Positions 1-6,570 of a stretch of 28,015 nt of DNA are shown one piece after another. Numbering within the stretch: the stretch's first letter is position 1; each line of letters opens with the position of its first letter. A program made the translations under genes and the position numbers. The DNA lies in the NCBI GenBank assembly GCA_002409965.1, contig DHON01000124.1:1-28015 (forward strand). The letters run 5' to 3'. The notes beneath the pieces are model-generated. The model ran no database searches. It had not been told where the DNA came from and was given only the letters and a program-made list of their open reading frames with translations. Source of the stretch: Firmicutes bacterium UBA5389 (GTDB lineage Bacteria > Bacillota > DTU025).

Positions 1-206
1 CGCGCCAAGGCTGGGCAGAAAGACACAGGTTCGCGACACCCAATGCCGACCGCATGGCGACCGCGATGCGCATCAAGTTCCTCCCACACACGAGCCCCAG
101 CTAGCGGGCGTGGGCCGCATCGCGCCTTTTCGCGCCGGCGGCCGGCACGCCTCACGAGGCGCGTTCGACCCGATTTCGGGCCCCGCGGTGAGTATTATGT
201 AAACCG

Positions 207-258
207 CCTGAGTCATTCTGCCCAGGCTACGCGCCAAGGCTGGGCAGAAAGACACAGG
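207..258. repeat. Hairpin at junction of repeat units 1 and 2
   Basis: The arm at 207-225 (CCTGAGTCATTCTGCCCAG) is nearly complementary to the arm at 240-258, separated by a 14-base loop, with two mismatches in 19 positions. The arm contains the palindromic word TGAGTCA. There is no T-run after the stem, so it does not look like an ordinary intrinsic terminator. Confidence 0.8.
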
Positions 259-446
259 TTCGCGACACCCAATGCAGACCGCATGCAGACCGCATGCCGA
301 CCGCGATGCGCATCAAGTTTCTCCCACACACGAGCCCCAGCTAGCGGGCGTAGGCCGCATCGCGCCTTTTCGCGCCGGCGGCCGGCACGCCTCACGAGGC
401 GCGTTCGACCCGATTTCGGGCCCCGAGGTGAGTATTATGTAAACCG

Positions 447-498
447 CCTGAGTCATTCTGCCCAGGCTACGCGCCAAGGCTGGGCAGAAAGACTCAGG
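447..498. repeat. Hairpin at junction of repeat units 2 and 3
   Basis: Same structure as the first junction: arms 447-465 and 480-498, 14-base loop, one mismatch in 19 pairs. Confidence 0.8.
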
Positions 499-685
499 TT
501 CGCGACACCCAATGCCGACCGCATGCGACCGCATGGCGACCGCGATGCGCATCGGGTTCCTCCCACACACGAGCCCCAGCTAGAGGGCGTGGGCCGCATC
601 GCGCCTTTTCGCGCCGGCGGCCGGCACGCCTCACGAGGCGCGTTCGACCCGATTTCGGGCCTCGCCGTGAGTATTATGTAAACCG

Positions 686-736
686 CCTGAGTCATTCTGC
701 CCAGGCTACGCGCCAAGGCTGGGCAGAATGACTCAG
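686..736. repeat. Hairpin at the right end of the repeat array
   Basis: Arms 687-704 and 719-736 are perfectly complementary over 18 bases with a 14-base loop. Here the right arm carries AATGACTCAG instead of AAAGACTCAG, which restores full pairing. After the arm the sequence leaves the repeat (CCCCGGACG), so this marks the array boundary. Confidence 0.82.
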
Positions 737-883
737 CCCCGGACGACCCCTCGCTGAGTCCACCGTCATGCCCCGCCATGGGGGATGATGATAGGCCCTG
801 CGGGCAACGATGGCTGCACGTACCCGGAGAGGAACGCAGGCCCATCTGAGCTGGGGGGCAGGCGCTGCGCGGCCGCCAGAATC
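737..883. other. Intergenic stretch between repeat array and hrcA promoter
   Basis: About 150 bases with no credible coding frame. A few short stems are visible (for example CCCCGCCATGGGG near 771-783). I see no tRNA, riboswitch or insertion-sequence signature. It separates the repeats from the heat-shock promoter. Confidence 0.5.
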
Positions 884-912
884 TTGACACGGCCGGGCCT
901 AAGTGCTATGTT
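884..912 (+). promoter_or_regulatory. Sigma-A type promoter of hrcA-dnaJ operon
   Basis: The -35 hexamer TTGACA (884-889) matches consensus. The -10 hexamer TATGTT (907-912) follows after a 17-base spacer. The predicted start of transcription falls at about 919, inside the CIRCE operator, which is the usual architecture for HrcA-repressed promoters. Confidence 0.85.
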
Positions 913-916
913 TTCC

Positions 917-943
917 TTAGCACTCCCAGCTTGCGAGTGCTAA
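917..943 (+). promoter_or_regulatory. CIRCE operator (HrcA binding site)
   Basis: TTAGCACTC (917-925), a 9-base spacer and GAGTGCTAA (935-943) give a perfect inverted repeat identical to the CIRCE consensus. It overlaps the predicted transcription start of the hrcA promoter, so bound HrcA should block initiation. The downstream gene encodes HrcA, which implies autoregulation. Confidence 0.97.
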
Positions 944-967
944 TGCTAGTTGGCGGACGCAGGCTCC

Positions 968-1044
968 GACATGAGCCCGACACGAGCCCGACGTGAGCCC
1001 GACGTGAGCCCGGCGATCAGCCCGACATGAGCCCGGCGATGAGC
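968..1044 (+). repeat. 11-12 bp tandem repeat in hrcA leader
   Basis: Seven consecutive copies of a word close to GACATGAGCCC (variants GACACGAGCCC, GACGTGAGCCC, GGCGATCAGCCC) fill most of the 5' untranslated region between CIRCE and the hrcA ribosome binding site. The unit is 11 bp in most copies and 12 bp where GGCG replaces GAC. Its role is unknown. Several copies contain ATGAG or GTGAG, which resemble starts, but none opens a frame with a good Shine-Dalgarno sequence. Confidence 0.85.
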
Positions 1045-1065
1045 GCACAGAAGGGGTGAGAAGCG

Positions 1066-2127
1066 ATGGCGGAGAACATGGCAGAACGCAAGAAAGCGAT
1101 TCTTCGTGCAGTCACCGACGACTACATCACAACAGCCGAGCCGGTGGGTTCGAGGACCATCGCGCGTAAGTACGGCCTGGGGGTAAGCTCGGCCACTATC
1201 CGCAATGAGATGGCCGATCTCGAAGAGGAAGGATACCTCGAGCAGCCGCATGCGTCCGCAGGCCGGATCCCGTCCGACAAGGGATACCGGTTCTATGTGG
1301 ACTCGCTCATGACCGGGCGCTACCTGCCGGGGTTTGAGGAGAAGCGTATCAGGCTTGAATACGAAAGGCGGCGCGACGAGATTCGCGCGCTCATCAGAAC
1401 CACAGCCAGGGTGCTCGGAGATATCTCCCAGTGCGCCTCGGTGGTGGTGGGGCCGGCGGTCAAGACTGCTGAGATACGCCACATTCAGCTCGTCCCGCTC
1501 AGCTCCGAGACGGTCCTGGTTCTGGTTGTAACCAACGCAGGACTGGTTGAGCACCGTGTGCTCACGATAGAGCACACCATGCACTCGGCTGATCTGGACC
1601 GGATATCGCGCATCCTCAACAGCAAGCTTCGCGGAAGCACGTTGGCGCAGATGCGCGGAGCAGTGCTGCGGGAGGTTCAGGCGGAGCTTTCGGCTTACGC
1701 CGCGTTTCTGGATCAGATGTTCGAATTGCTGCTTGCGGCGATGCATTCGCCGGATGAAGAACGGGTGTATGTAGACGGGTTGATGCAACTGCTTGCGCAG
1801 CCCGAGTTCAAAGACGTAGATCGCGCTCGGCCGGTACTGGAGTTTCTGGAGTCCGACGACTTGGTGCTCAGAGCGTTGGCCGTGGCGGGCTCACGCGGCC
1901 TTGGGGGCACGGTAGTCACCATAGGCTCCGAAAACGTCCGAGACGAATTGCAGTCCTGCAGCGTGATCAGCGCGCCGTACGGCGTTGCCGGCAAGGTAGT
2001 GGGCACCATTGCTGTTGTGGGCCCCACGCGATTGGACTACTCGACGGTGACCGCGCTGGTTGGGTACATGGCCGAGGGTCTGTCGGATATACTCGCCCGG
2101 CTGAACTCTCGCGAATCTGGCGAATGA
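1066..2127 (+). CDS. hrcA: Heat-inducible transcription repressor HrcA
   Basis: HrcA is a dimeric repressor that binds CIRCE and controls class I heat-shock genes. Its folding usually depends on the GroE chaperonin. The 353-residue length fits the family (about 340-350). The N-terminal winged helix-turn-helix is clear: EPVGSRTIARKYGLGVSSAT, then IRNEMADLEEEGYLEQPHAS and the hallmark AGRIPSDKGYRFYVD. The rest matches the GAF-like and dimerisation domains, ending in a region containing GTIAVVGPTRLDYSTV. The ATG at 1066 is chosen because AAGGGGTG (1051-1058) lies 7 bases upstream. The gene sits directly behind a sigma-A promoter and a perfect CIRCE, so it should repress itself. dnaJ follows after 4 bases. 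The usual grpE and dnaK are not between them. Confidence 0.97.
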   Translation: MAENMAERKKAILRAVTDDYITTAEPVGSRTIARKYGLGVSSATIRNEMADLEEEGYLEQPHASAGRIPSDKGYRFYVDSLMTGRYLPGFEEKRIRLEYERRRDEIRALIRTTARVLGDISQCASVVVGPAVKTAEIRHIQLVPLSSETVLVLVVTNAGLVEHRVLTIEHTMHSADLDRISRILNSKLRGSTLAQMRGAVLREVQAELSAYAAFLDQMFELLLAAMHSPDEERVYVDGLMQLLAQPEFKDVDRARPVLEFLESDDLVLRALAVAGSRGLGGTVVTIGSENVRDELQSCSVISAPYGVAGKVVGTIAVVGPTRLDYSTVTALVGYMAEGLSDILARLNSRESGE

Positions 2128-2131
2128 GGCG

Positions 2132-3304
2132 GTGTTGGCGACGGCGACGCGTGATTACTACGATGTGCTAGGGGTCGAGCGGAACGCATCGGAGGCGGAC
2201 ATCAAGAAGGCCTACTGGGACCTGGCCCGGAAGTATCACCCCGATGTGAATACCGATGACCCTTCGGCCGAGACGAAGTTCAAGGAGATAAACCAAGCTT
2301 ATCAGGTGCTTTCCGATGAGGAGAAGCGTGCAATATACGACAGATTCGGCGATGAAAACGGGGTCGGGGCCGGGGCCGGGGGCGGCTGGTCTTCCAATTC
2401 TGGAGGTTTCGACCCGTTCGGCAGCATATTCGACGCATTCTTCGGTGAAAACCCGTTCGGCGGCCGAGCCGCGCGACCGGGTCCGGCTCGCGGTCACGAC
2501 CTCAAGCAGTCTGTGGAGATGACTCTGGAAGAAGCGGTATCGGGCGTCACCAAGACGGTGCGTGTAGAGCGAATGGGCATGTGCAAGTCCTGCGGCGGGG
2601 AGGGCGCGCGTCCGGGCACGTCCAGGGCGACATGCCCCGAGTGCGGCGGGCGCGGCCAAGTTCAGTCTGTGAATAGCACTCCGTTCGGGATGTTCACGCG
2701 CATAACCACCTGCCCGCGCTGCAATGGCGAAGGCACGGTGATCGAGAGCCCGTGCGACGAATGCCGCGGCGCCGGGCGCGTGCGCGAGGCCGTCCGCCTG
2801 GAGGTGGAAGTGCCTGCCGGCGTAGATACAGGCGCCAGGATCCGGGTGAGAGGAGAAGGCGATGCCGGCACGCACGGCGGTCCGCCGGGCGACCTGTGGG
2901 TCTACATCACTGTCCTGCCGCACTCTCGGTTCGAGCGCGATGGCAACGACTTGCGCATCGAAGTGCCCATCTCATTTCCCCAGGCAGCCCTGGGCGATGA
3001 ACTGACCATACAGGCCATCGACGGCGCCGAGGTAAAGGTGAAAGTACCTGCCGGCGCCCAGAGCGGAGCCGAGTACCGCGTGCGCGGACGCGGTGTGCCG
3101 CTGCTGCGTGGGTTCGGCCGGGGCGACATGGTGGTTCGCATCGCAGTCTTGACGCCCACCCGCCTGAGCGCCAGGGAGCGAGAGCTCCTTGAGGAACTCG
3201 CCGGACTGCAGACAAGCAACGCGCAGCCCAGGGGCGCCAGGAAGAAGAAGCGTCAGGGGCTCTTCGGCCGGGCCGGACAGGCGGGATCGAAAGGGACGGG
3301 GTGA
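2132..3304 (+). CDS. dnaJ: Chaperone protein DnaJ (Hsp40)
   Basis: DnaJ is the cytosolic co-chaperone that delivers unfolded clients to DnaK and stimulates its ATPase. The whole type I architecture is visible: a J-domain (about residues 8-72) with the HPD motif at 36-38, a Gly/Phe-rich linker (about 77-115), four zinc-binding CxxCxGxG repeats (CKSCGGEG at 151, CPECGGRG at 168, then CPRCNGEG and CDECRGAG) and two C-terminal substrate-binding domains. Length 390 is close to the usual 375-385. The start is either GTG at 2132 or TTG at 2135. The only Shine-Dalgarno (GAGG, 2126-2129) overlaps the hrcA stop and gives better spacing to the TTG. It is cotranscribed with hrcA, so it should be heat-inducible through CIRCE. 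Its partner dnaK is not in the window. Confidence 0.96.
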   Translation: MLATATRDYYDVLGVERNASEADIKKAYWDLARKYHPDVNTDDPSAETKFKEINQAYQVLSDEEKRAIYDRFGDENGVGAGAGGGWSSNSGGFDPFGSIFDAFFGENPFGGRAARPGPARGHDLKQSVEMTLEEAVSGVTKTVRVERMGMCKSCGGEGARPGTSRATCPECGGRGQVQSVNSTPFGMFTRITTCPRCNGEGTVIESPCDECRGAGRVREAVRLEVEVPAGVDTGARIRVRGEGDAGTHGGPPGDLWVYITVLPHSRFERDGNDLRIEVPISFPQAALGDELTIQAIDGAEVKVKVPAGAQSGAEYRVRGRGVPLLRGFGRGDMVVRIAVLTPTRLSARERELLEELAGLQTSNAQPRGARKKKRQGLFGRAGQAGSKGTG

Positions 3305-3308
3305 AGGG

Positions 3309-4250
3309 TTGATCTGGGCCGAGGTATGGGTTGAGGCGCCCGACGAACGAAGTGAGTTGATCGCCCAGGTTTTGCGCGATGCTGGGGCTGGTGGAGTCGC
3401 ATTCACCGGCCCTTTGCTGATGCGCCGGTCGGCCGAGGCCGGCGCCGCGGGGGGCAAGCTCTTTCCGGAGGACACTCCGTTAACCGAGCTGATCAGGGTC
3501 ACGGCCTACTATCCAGCGGACGATTTGCTGGAGGGGCGGCTTCTGTCCATCCAGTCGGCTCTGGACGCCACATTCGGCGACAGGCCCGGCGCGGGCGGCG
3601 CGCGTCCGTCCGTGTCCGTGGCACGAGTCGCAGGCGAGGACTGGGCCAGCGCATGGAAGCAGTACTACCATGTGGACCATGTGGGCGAACGCGTTGTGAT
3701 CGTGCCGTCCTGGATAGAATATGCTTCTGCGCCGGGGGAGGCGGTGGTGCGCCTCGATCCGGGGGAGGCTTTCGGAACAGGGCAACACGAAACCACCCGG
3801 GGCTGTATCATGGCTCTTGAAGAATGCCTACGGCCCGGGGCGACCGTGCTCGATGTGGGCTGCGGTTCGGGCGTGTTGTCTATCGTCGCCGCACAGCTGG
3901 GCGCCGCGAGCGTGGTTGGGATCGACATCGATACTGTCGCGGTGAGCGTGGCGAGGAGTAACGTTGCCGCGAACGAAGTCGCGGATCGCGTAGCCATACG
4001 CGAGGGAGATCTTGCCTGCGACATTCGGCAGGCATTCGATGTAGTAGTGGCGAATATCCTGGCCGACATCGTGATAGAATTGGTCCCGGAGCTCCGGCGT
4101 GTGCTAGCCCCCGGCGGCCTTTTCATCTGCTCGGGTTTTGTGGACAAGTCCGTTGCCCGCGTTGAGCAGGCGCTTTGCGCCGCCGACCACCGCATGATCC
4201 GCCACATTCAGGTTGAGGACTGGGTCACTCTGGTTTCGGCAGCCGACTAA
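3309..4250 (+). CDS. prmA: Ribosomal protein L11 methyltransferase PrmA
   Basis: PrmA trimethylates amino groups of ribosomal protein L11 using S-adenosylmethionine. The product of 313 residues has the standard family length. A substrate-recognition N-terminal domain begins IWAEVWVEAPDERSE. The Rossmann domain carries the SAM-binding motif VLDVGCGSGVL (residues 180-190), the acidic GIDID at the end of strand 2, and the NILA motif (249-252). The frame stays open upstream into dnaJ, but conservation starts at IWAEVWVEA, so TTG at 3309 is preferred. GGGGTGAA just upstream overlaps the dnaJ stop. The order dnaJ-prmA followed by rsmE is typical of Firmicutes and supports the call. Confidence 0.95.
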   Translation: MIWAEVWVEAPDERSELIAQVLRDAGAGGVAFTGPLLMRRSAEAGAAGGKLFPEDTPLTELIRVTAYYPADDLLEGRLLSIQSALDATFGDRPGAGGARPSVSVARVAGEDWASAWKQYYHVDHVGERVVIVPSWIEYASAPGEAVVRLDPGEAFGTGQHETTRGCIMALEECLRPGATVLDVGCGSGVLSIVAAQLGAASVVGIDIDTVAVSVARSNVAANEVADRVAIREGDLACDIRQAFDVVVANILADIVIELVPELRRVLAPGGLFICSGFVDKSVARVEQALCAADHRMIRHIQVEDWVTLVSAAD

Positions 4251-4277
4251 CTCTGTCTGGTCTGGGAGATAGCCAAG

Positions 4278-4582
4278 ATGTGAAGACTCTTCGTAGCATC
4301 GGACGCGAGTACATAGCGCGCATTGCACAGACAGCCGAGACAAGCATCGCTGCTGTGATCGAGGAAGAGCGAGGAGCGGGCCCTGTTGAACCGCATGGCG
4401 TTGGTCGATGCGGACTTCGAAGAAGCTTCCGGAATCGCCTTGATCGCTGGACCCGAGGGAGGATTCTCCCACTGCGAAGTGGAACTAGCCAAACGTTACG
4501 GAGCCCTGACGGCGGCCACGGTCATCATGTACGAACTGGGGGAATTCGGGCAGTCGCAATGGGTCGGGTCATCTTGACGTGT
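4278..4582 (+). pseudogene. rsmE: Decayed rsmE (16S rRNA m3U1498 methyltransferase) remnant
   Basis: RsmE methylates U1498 of 16S rRNA and normally follows prmA, as this remnant does. The intact enzyme has about 240 residues. Here a start-like ATG (4278) is followed at once by TGA and then RLFVASDAS, as if an ancestral M-R-R-L-F-V start had suffered CGA to TGA. Two more in-frame stops follow (4314 and 4356). In the same frame the conserved C-terminal SAM/knot segment LIAGPEGGFSHCEVELA appears (about 4440-4490). The last knot motif, normally LGxRILRxET, survives only in another frame as VAMGRVILT (4553-4579). So there are at least three nonsense codons, a large internal deletion and a frameshift. 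The open stretch 4386-4577 could still give a 63-residue peptide, but it lacks most of the fold. Confidence 0.8.
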
Positions 4583-4602
4583 CAGCCTTTTCATCATACA
4601 AT
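4574..4602 (+). promoter_or_regulatory. Sigma-A type promoter upstream of thioredoxin gene
   Basis: TTGACG (4574-4579), a 17-base spacer and TACAAT (4597-4602) form a near-consensus promoter with an expected start near 4609. The -35 hexamer lies inside the last recognisable codons of the decayed rsmE. It leaves a leader of about 175 bases before the thioredoxin start. Confidence 0.72.
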
Positions 4603-4613
4603 GACATCGGAAG

Positions 4614-4635
4614 ATACCCCCCTACCGTATAGGGG
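4614..4635 (+). promoter_or_regulatory. Possible CsoR/FrmR-family operator
   Basis: ATACCCCCCTACCGTATAGGGG starts about 5 bases after the predicted transcription start. CCCCTA (4619-4624) and TAGGGG (4630-4635) are perfect inverted arms around a 5-base centre. C-runs and G-runs flanked by ATA/TAT are typical of operators for the CsoR/RcnR/FrmR repressor family (copper, nickel, formaldehyde or persulfide sensors). No such regulator is encoded in the window, so this is inference from sequence resemblance and position. It could also be a plain hairpin. Confidence 0.4.
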
Positions 4636-4784
4636 CCGTGGCCCTGCCTGCGAGGGTGTCGCCGCGTCTGGCACGCCCGGCGCTGCGGGAGTCGGCAGCG
4701 GGCACGATGCGCACACTAATCAGAGGCATTTCACAACGGCGTGCGGCGCCGGGGCGGGATCTGTAAGGGAGGACTAGAGCTGAT

Positions 4785-5123
4785 ATGGCGATAAGCAGCA
4801 AGCCTGTTGTTGTTACTGATGCTACTTTCGAATCGGAGATCGGCAAGCATACTGGGGTGTCGATCGTCGACTTCTGGGCTGCCTGGTGCGGACCCTGCCG
4901 GATGCAGGGCCCCATTATCGACAATCTCGCAAGCGAGTACGCCAACGGCGTCGTCAAGGTGGCCAAGCTGAACGTGGACGAGAATCCATACTCGGCAAGC
5001 CAGTTTGAAGTCATGAGCATCCCAACGCTTATCATCTTCAAAAACGGCAAGCCCATCGACAAGCTGGTGGGCGTGACTCCGCTCCCCGTGCTGAAGCAGC
5101 GTATCGGGCGCGTTTCGATGTAG
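4785..5123 (+). CDS. trxA: Thioredoxin
   Basis: A small cytosolic dithiol-disulfide oxidoreductase of 112 residues, the family length. The active site WCGPC is at residues 34-38, preceded by VDFWAA. The cis-proline opposite it is in SIPTL (Pro80), and the usual FKNGKPIDKLVG strand follows. There is no signal peptide, so it acts in the cytoplasm. AAGGGAGG (4765-4772) lies 12 bases before the ATG, a rather long spacing. The gene has its own promoter in the decayed rsmE and a possible CsoR/FrmR-like operator. It is followed by a 10-bp GC hairpin, so it is probably a single-gene unit. A thioredoxin between prmA/rsmE and mtaB is not the usual Firmicute order, which suggests insertion or rearrangement here. 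The stop is doubled (TAGTAG). Which member of a possible thioredoxin set this is cannot be told. Confidence 0.95.
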   Translation: MAISSKPVVVTDATFESEIGKHTGVSIVDFWAAWCGPCRMQGPIIDNLASEYANGVVKVAKLNVDENPYSASQFEVMSIPTLIIFKNGKPIDKLVGVTPLPVLKQRIGRVSM

Positions 5124-5166
5124 TAGTCGCACGAATCGACGCATCGATGGCTCTCAAGGGATTCAA

Positions 5167-5204
5167 GCCCGCCTCCATGCCCCGCTGTCGGGTTGGAGGC
5201 GGGC
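5167..5204 (+). terminator. GC-rich hairpin after thioredoxin gene
   Basis: GCCCGCCTCC (5167-5176) pairs perfectly with GGAGGCGGGC (5195-5204) across an 18-base loop, 44 bases after the stop. The following CTGTTGG has few T residues, so it is a weak or atypical intrinsic terminator, or a transcript-stabilising stem. Confidence 0.5.
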
Positions 5205-5360
5205 CTGTTGGTATCCGAGTTGCCGGCACACTGAAGCATCGGAGACTTGAGATTTCGGCCAATTGTCGAACACGCTGGCAGGAATTCGCCGCCAGTAAGC
5301 GAATACACTTCTGAGGCTTGCAGGGGACATGCTCCCCGAGAAAAAGAGGAGGGCGAAACT

Positions 5361-5828
5361 ATGAAGAGGGCAAATATCCTGAGGCTTATCGCCGTTGTGG
5401 CCGTTGTCGTACTTGCTTCGATGACCACCGGCTGCTTGAAGGCCGCTATCACGGGCAAGATTGAGCCGGCTAAGCTGACGCTGGCCCCGGAGGACGTAAC
5501 CTTCGACGGCACACTTACGCTCACGATGACCGGTCTGCTCGGCGCTGCCAACTATGACGCTCTTGACGTCGAGTTCTTCCAGGGAGACGCGGCTGTCGAA
5601 GGACTGGACATCAAGAATGTGAAGATCAACCTGAAGGTCTCGCCGCTGGGCAAGGTCGACTCTGTCAAGCTTAAGGACATTGAGGGACTGGCAGTCCCGG
5701 AGGCCCTGTGGGATGCTGAACAGAAGTTGACGGCCAACAAGGCCAAGTTCACGGTGAAGCCTGGCGCGGGCTTCGGTCTTGACCCGGTTGTCATCGAAGT
5801 CGAGCTTGAGAAGGCTAATCCTGTCTAG
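5361..5828 (+). CDS. Putative lipoprotein of unknown function
   Basis: I do not recognise the family. The 155-residue product has a lipoprotein signal peptide: a basic N-terminus (MKRANILR), a hydrophobic stretch rich in Val/Ala, and a lipobox-like MTTGC that places the lipidated Cys at residue 25. The mature part alternates hydrophobic and polar residues (IEPAKLTLAPEDV, LDVEFFQGD, VKINLKVSPLG) and looks like a small beta-sandwich domain outside the membrane. The ATG at 5361 is chosen for its strong Shine-Dalgarno GAGGAGGG (5346-5353) and because the signal peptide starts there. A second lipoprotein gene follows, and the two may form a pair. The coding region ends in four consecutive TAG codons (5826-5837). 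Confidence 0.85.
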   Translation: MKRANILRLIAVVAVVVLASMTTGCLKAAITGKIEPAKLTLAPEDVTFDGTLTLTMTGLLGAANYDALDVEFFQGDAAVEGLDIKNVKINLKVSPLGKVDSVKLKDIEGLAVPEALWDAEQKLTANKAKFTVKPGAGFGLDPVVIEVELEKANPV

Positions 5829-5854
5829 TAGTAGTAGACGGCATTTGCGCGACG

Positions 5855-5888
5855 GGGGTCCCAGGCAGTCTGCGCTCTTGGGGGCCCC
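5855..5888 (+). terminator. Possible terminator hairpin between the two lipoprotein genes
   Basis: GGGGTCCCA (5855-5863) can pair with TGGGGGCCCC (5879-5888) with one G·U pair and one bulged G. Only a loose pyrimidine-rich tail (CTCACTTTCTG) follows, so termination would be partial. Confidence 0.4.
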
Positions 5889-5982
5889 TGCCTCACTTTC
5901 TGCTCGGATATGCCGATATGGGGACTAACGGCCTCTGCCTGAGTAGATCGATTCCTGAGAGAGGCCACTGGAGGTGCGTTGA

Positions 5983-6474
5983 TTGAAGAAACGTGTTTCG
6001 CTCATCGCTATCGCGGCGCTCCTGCTAGTCATGGCGACTACGCTCGCAGGGTGTAGCTTCGGCGCGCCAAGGATCTCGCTGACCTTTGTCCCCCAGTGCG
6101 CGAAGCTCAGGGTCGGGCAGTCCATGCAGGTTGACGTGACCATTAGGCTGGACGGTTTTGGGTTCTTTACTGTCAAGCGGCTCAGTCTGAAGTACCTTAC
6201 CGCAACCGGCGATGAGCTCCAGAATGCCGAAACGTACGGCTTGCCCACCGGCGGCGATCTTGGTAAAGAGATTCCGCTGGTTGGAACGATGGGCTTTGCC
6301 AGCATCAGGAAATCCCTCACCGAACTCAATAACGACGAGCCGGTTACGCCTACGGCGGAATGGTGGCTTATCCAACCGCGCCCTATGAAGATCGTGTTTA
6401 CATTCTTCGACGAATCCGGCAAGGCCGTGGGCAGCGGGGAACTCGGGCTCGAGTGGGACAATGTTGTCGGCTAA
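5983..6474 (+). CDS. Putative lipoprotein of unknown function
   Basis: I do not recognise the family. The 163-residue product begins MKKRVSLIAIAALLLVMATT and has the classical lipobox LAGC with Cys24, so it should be anchored to the outer face of the cytoplasmic membrane. The mature domain is rich in predicted beta-strand segments (ISLTFVPQCAKLRVG, MQVDVTIRLDGFGFF, MKIVFTFFDESG) and ends with GELGLEWDNVVG. This suggests a small Ig-like or beta-sandwich fold, but that is inference. It has one further Cys in the mature part. The TTG at 5983 is the start because GGAGGTG (5970-5976) lies 6 bases upstream and the signal peptide begins there. It sits between another lipoprotein gene and a QueT-like transporter gene, with no clear functional link to either. 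Confidence 0.85.
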   Translation: MKKRVSLIAIAALLLVMATTLAGCSFGAPRISLTFVPQCAKLRVGQSMQVDVTIRLDGFGFFTVKRLSLKYLTATGDELQNAETYGLPTGGDLGKEIPLVGTMGFASIRKSLTELNNDEPVTPTAEWWLIQPRPMKIVFTFFDESGKAVGSGELGLEWDNVVG

Positions 6475-6570
6475 TGCGCGCGGCATCCGCGAAAACTAGA
6501 GCAACGGGAGTGCAATCAGGGCTCTGATCTGAGAGTCTCTGGATGGTATGCGATGGGGGCAGGCGCACAG

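Larger units (their letters stand above)
1..736. repeat. Tandem array of ~230-240 bp non-coding repeat units
   Basis: Three near-identical units (1-229, 230-469, 470-708) are followed by the first ~28 bases of a fourth (709-736). Each unit starts CGCGCCAAGGCTGGGCAG and ends in AACCGCCTGAGTCATTCTGCCCAGGCTA. Unit lengths differ mainly through a short internal repeat of ACCGCATG-like words near the unit start (about 41-66, 271-307, 511-543). Small internal palindromes are conserved, for example CGCCTCACGAGGCG and CCCGATTTCGGG. Long open frames cross the array on both strands, but they only reflect unit lengths near a multiple of three, and they change frame in the third unit, so I do not call genes. 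The array probably continues to the left of the window. I do not recognise the family. Confidence 0.93.

Noticed and set aside
43..681. A 212-codon frame on the + strand through the repeat array, and similar frames on the - strand
   Set aside because: The frame is open only because unit length is close to a multiple of three. The translation repeats the unit and then shifts in the third copy, has no ribosome binding site and resembles no protein.
1..736. CRISPR array
   Set aside because: Units are ~240 bp and nearly identical throughout, with no short repeats alternating with unique spacers.
946..1788. A 280-codon frame on the - strand across hrcA
   Set aside because: It is antisense to a certain gene, its end only translates the 11-bp leader repeat, and it has no family signature.
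4280..4777. A 165-codon frame between prmA and the thioredoxin gene
   Set aside because: It is a shifted reading of the decayed rsmE followed by the leader of the thioredoxin gene. Only a few residues near VAMGRVILT recall RsmE.
6475..6570. preQ1 riboswitch before the queT-like gene
   Set aside because: I looked for the conserved preQ1 class I core and did not find it. The 96-base leader shows only weak stems.
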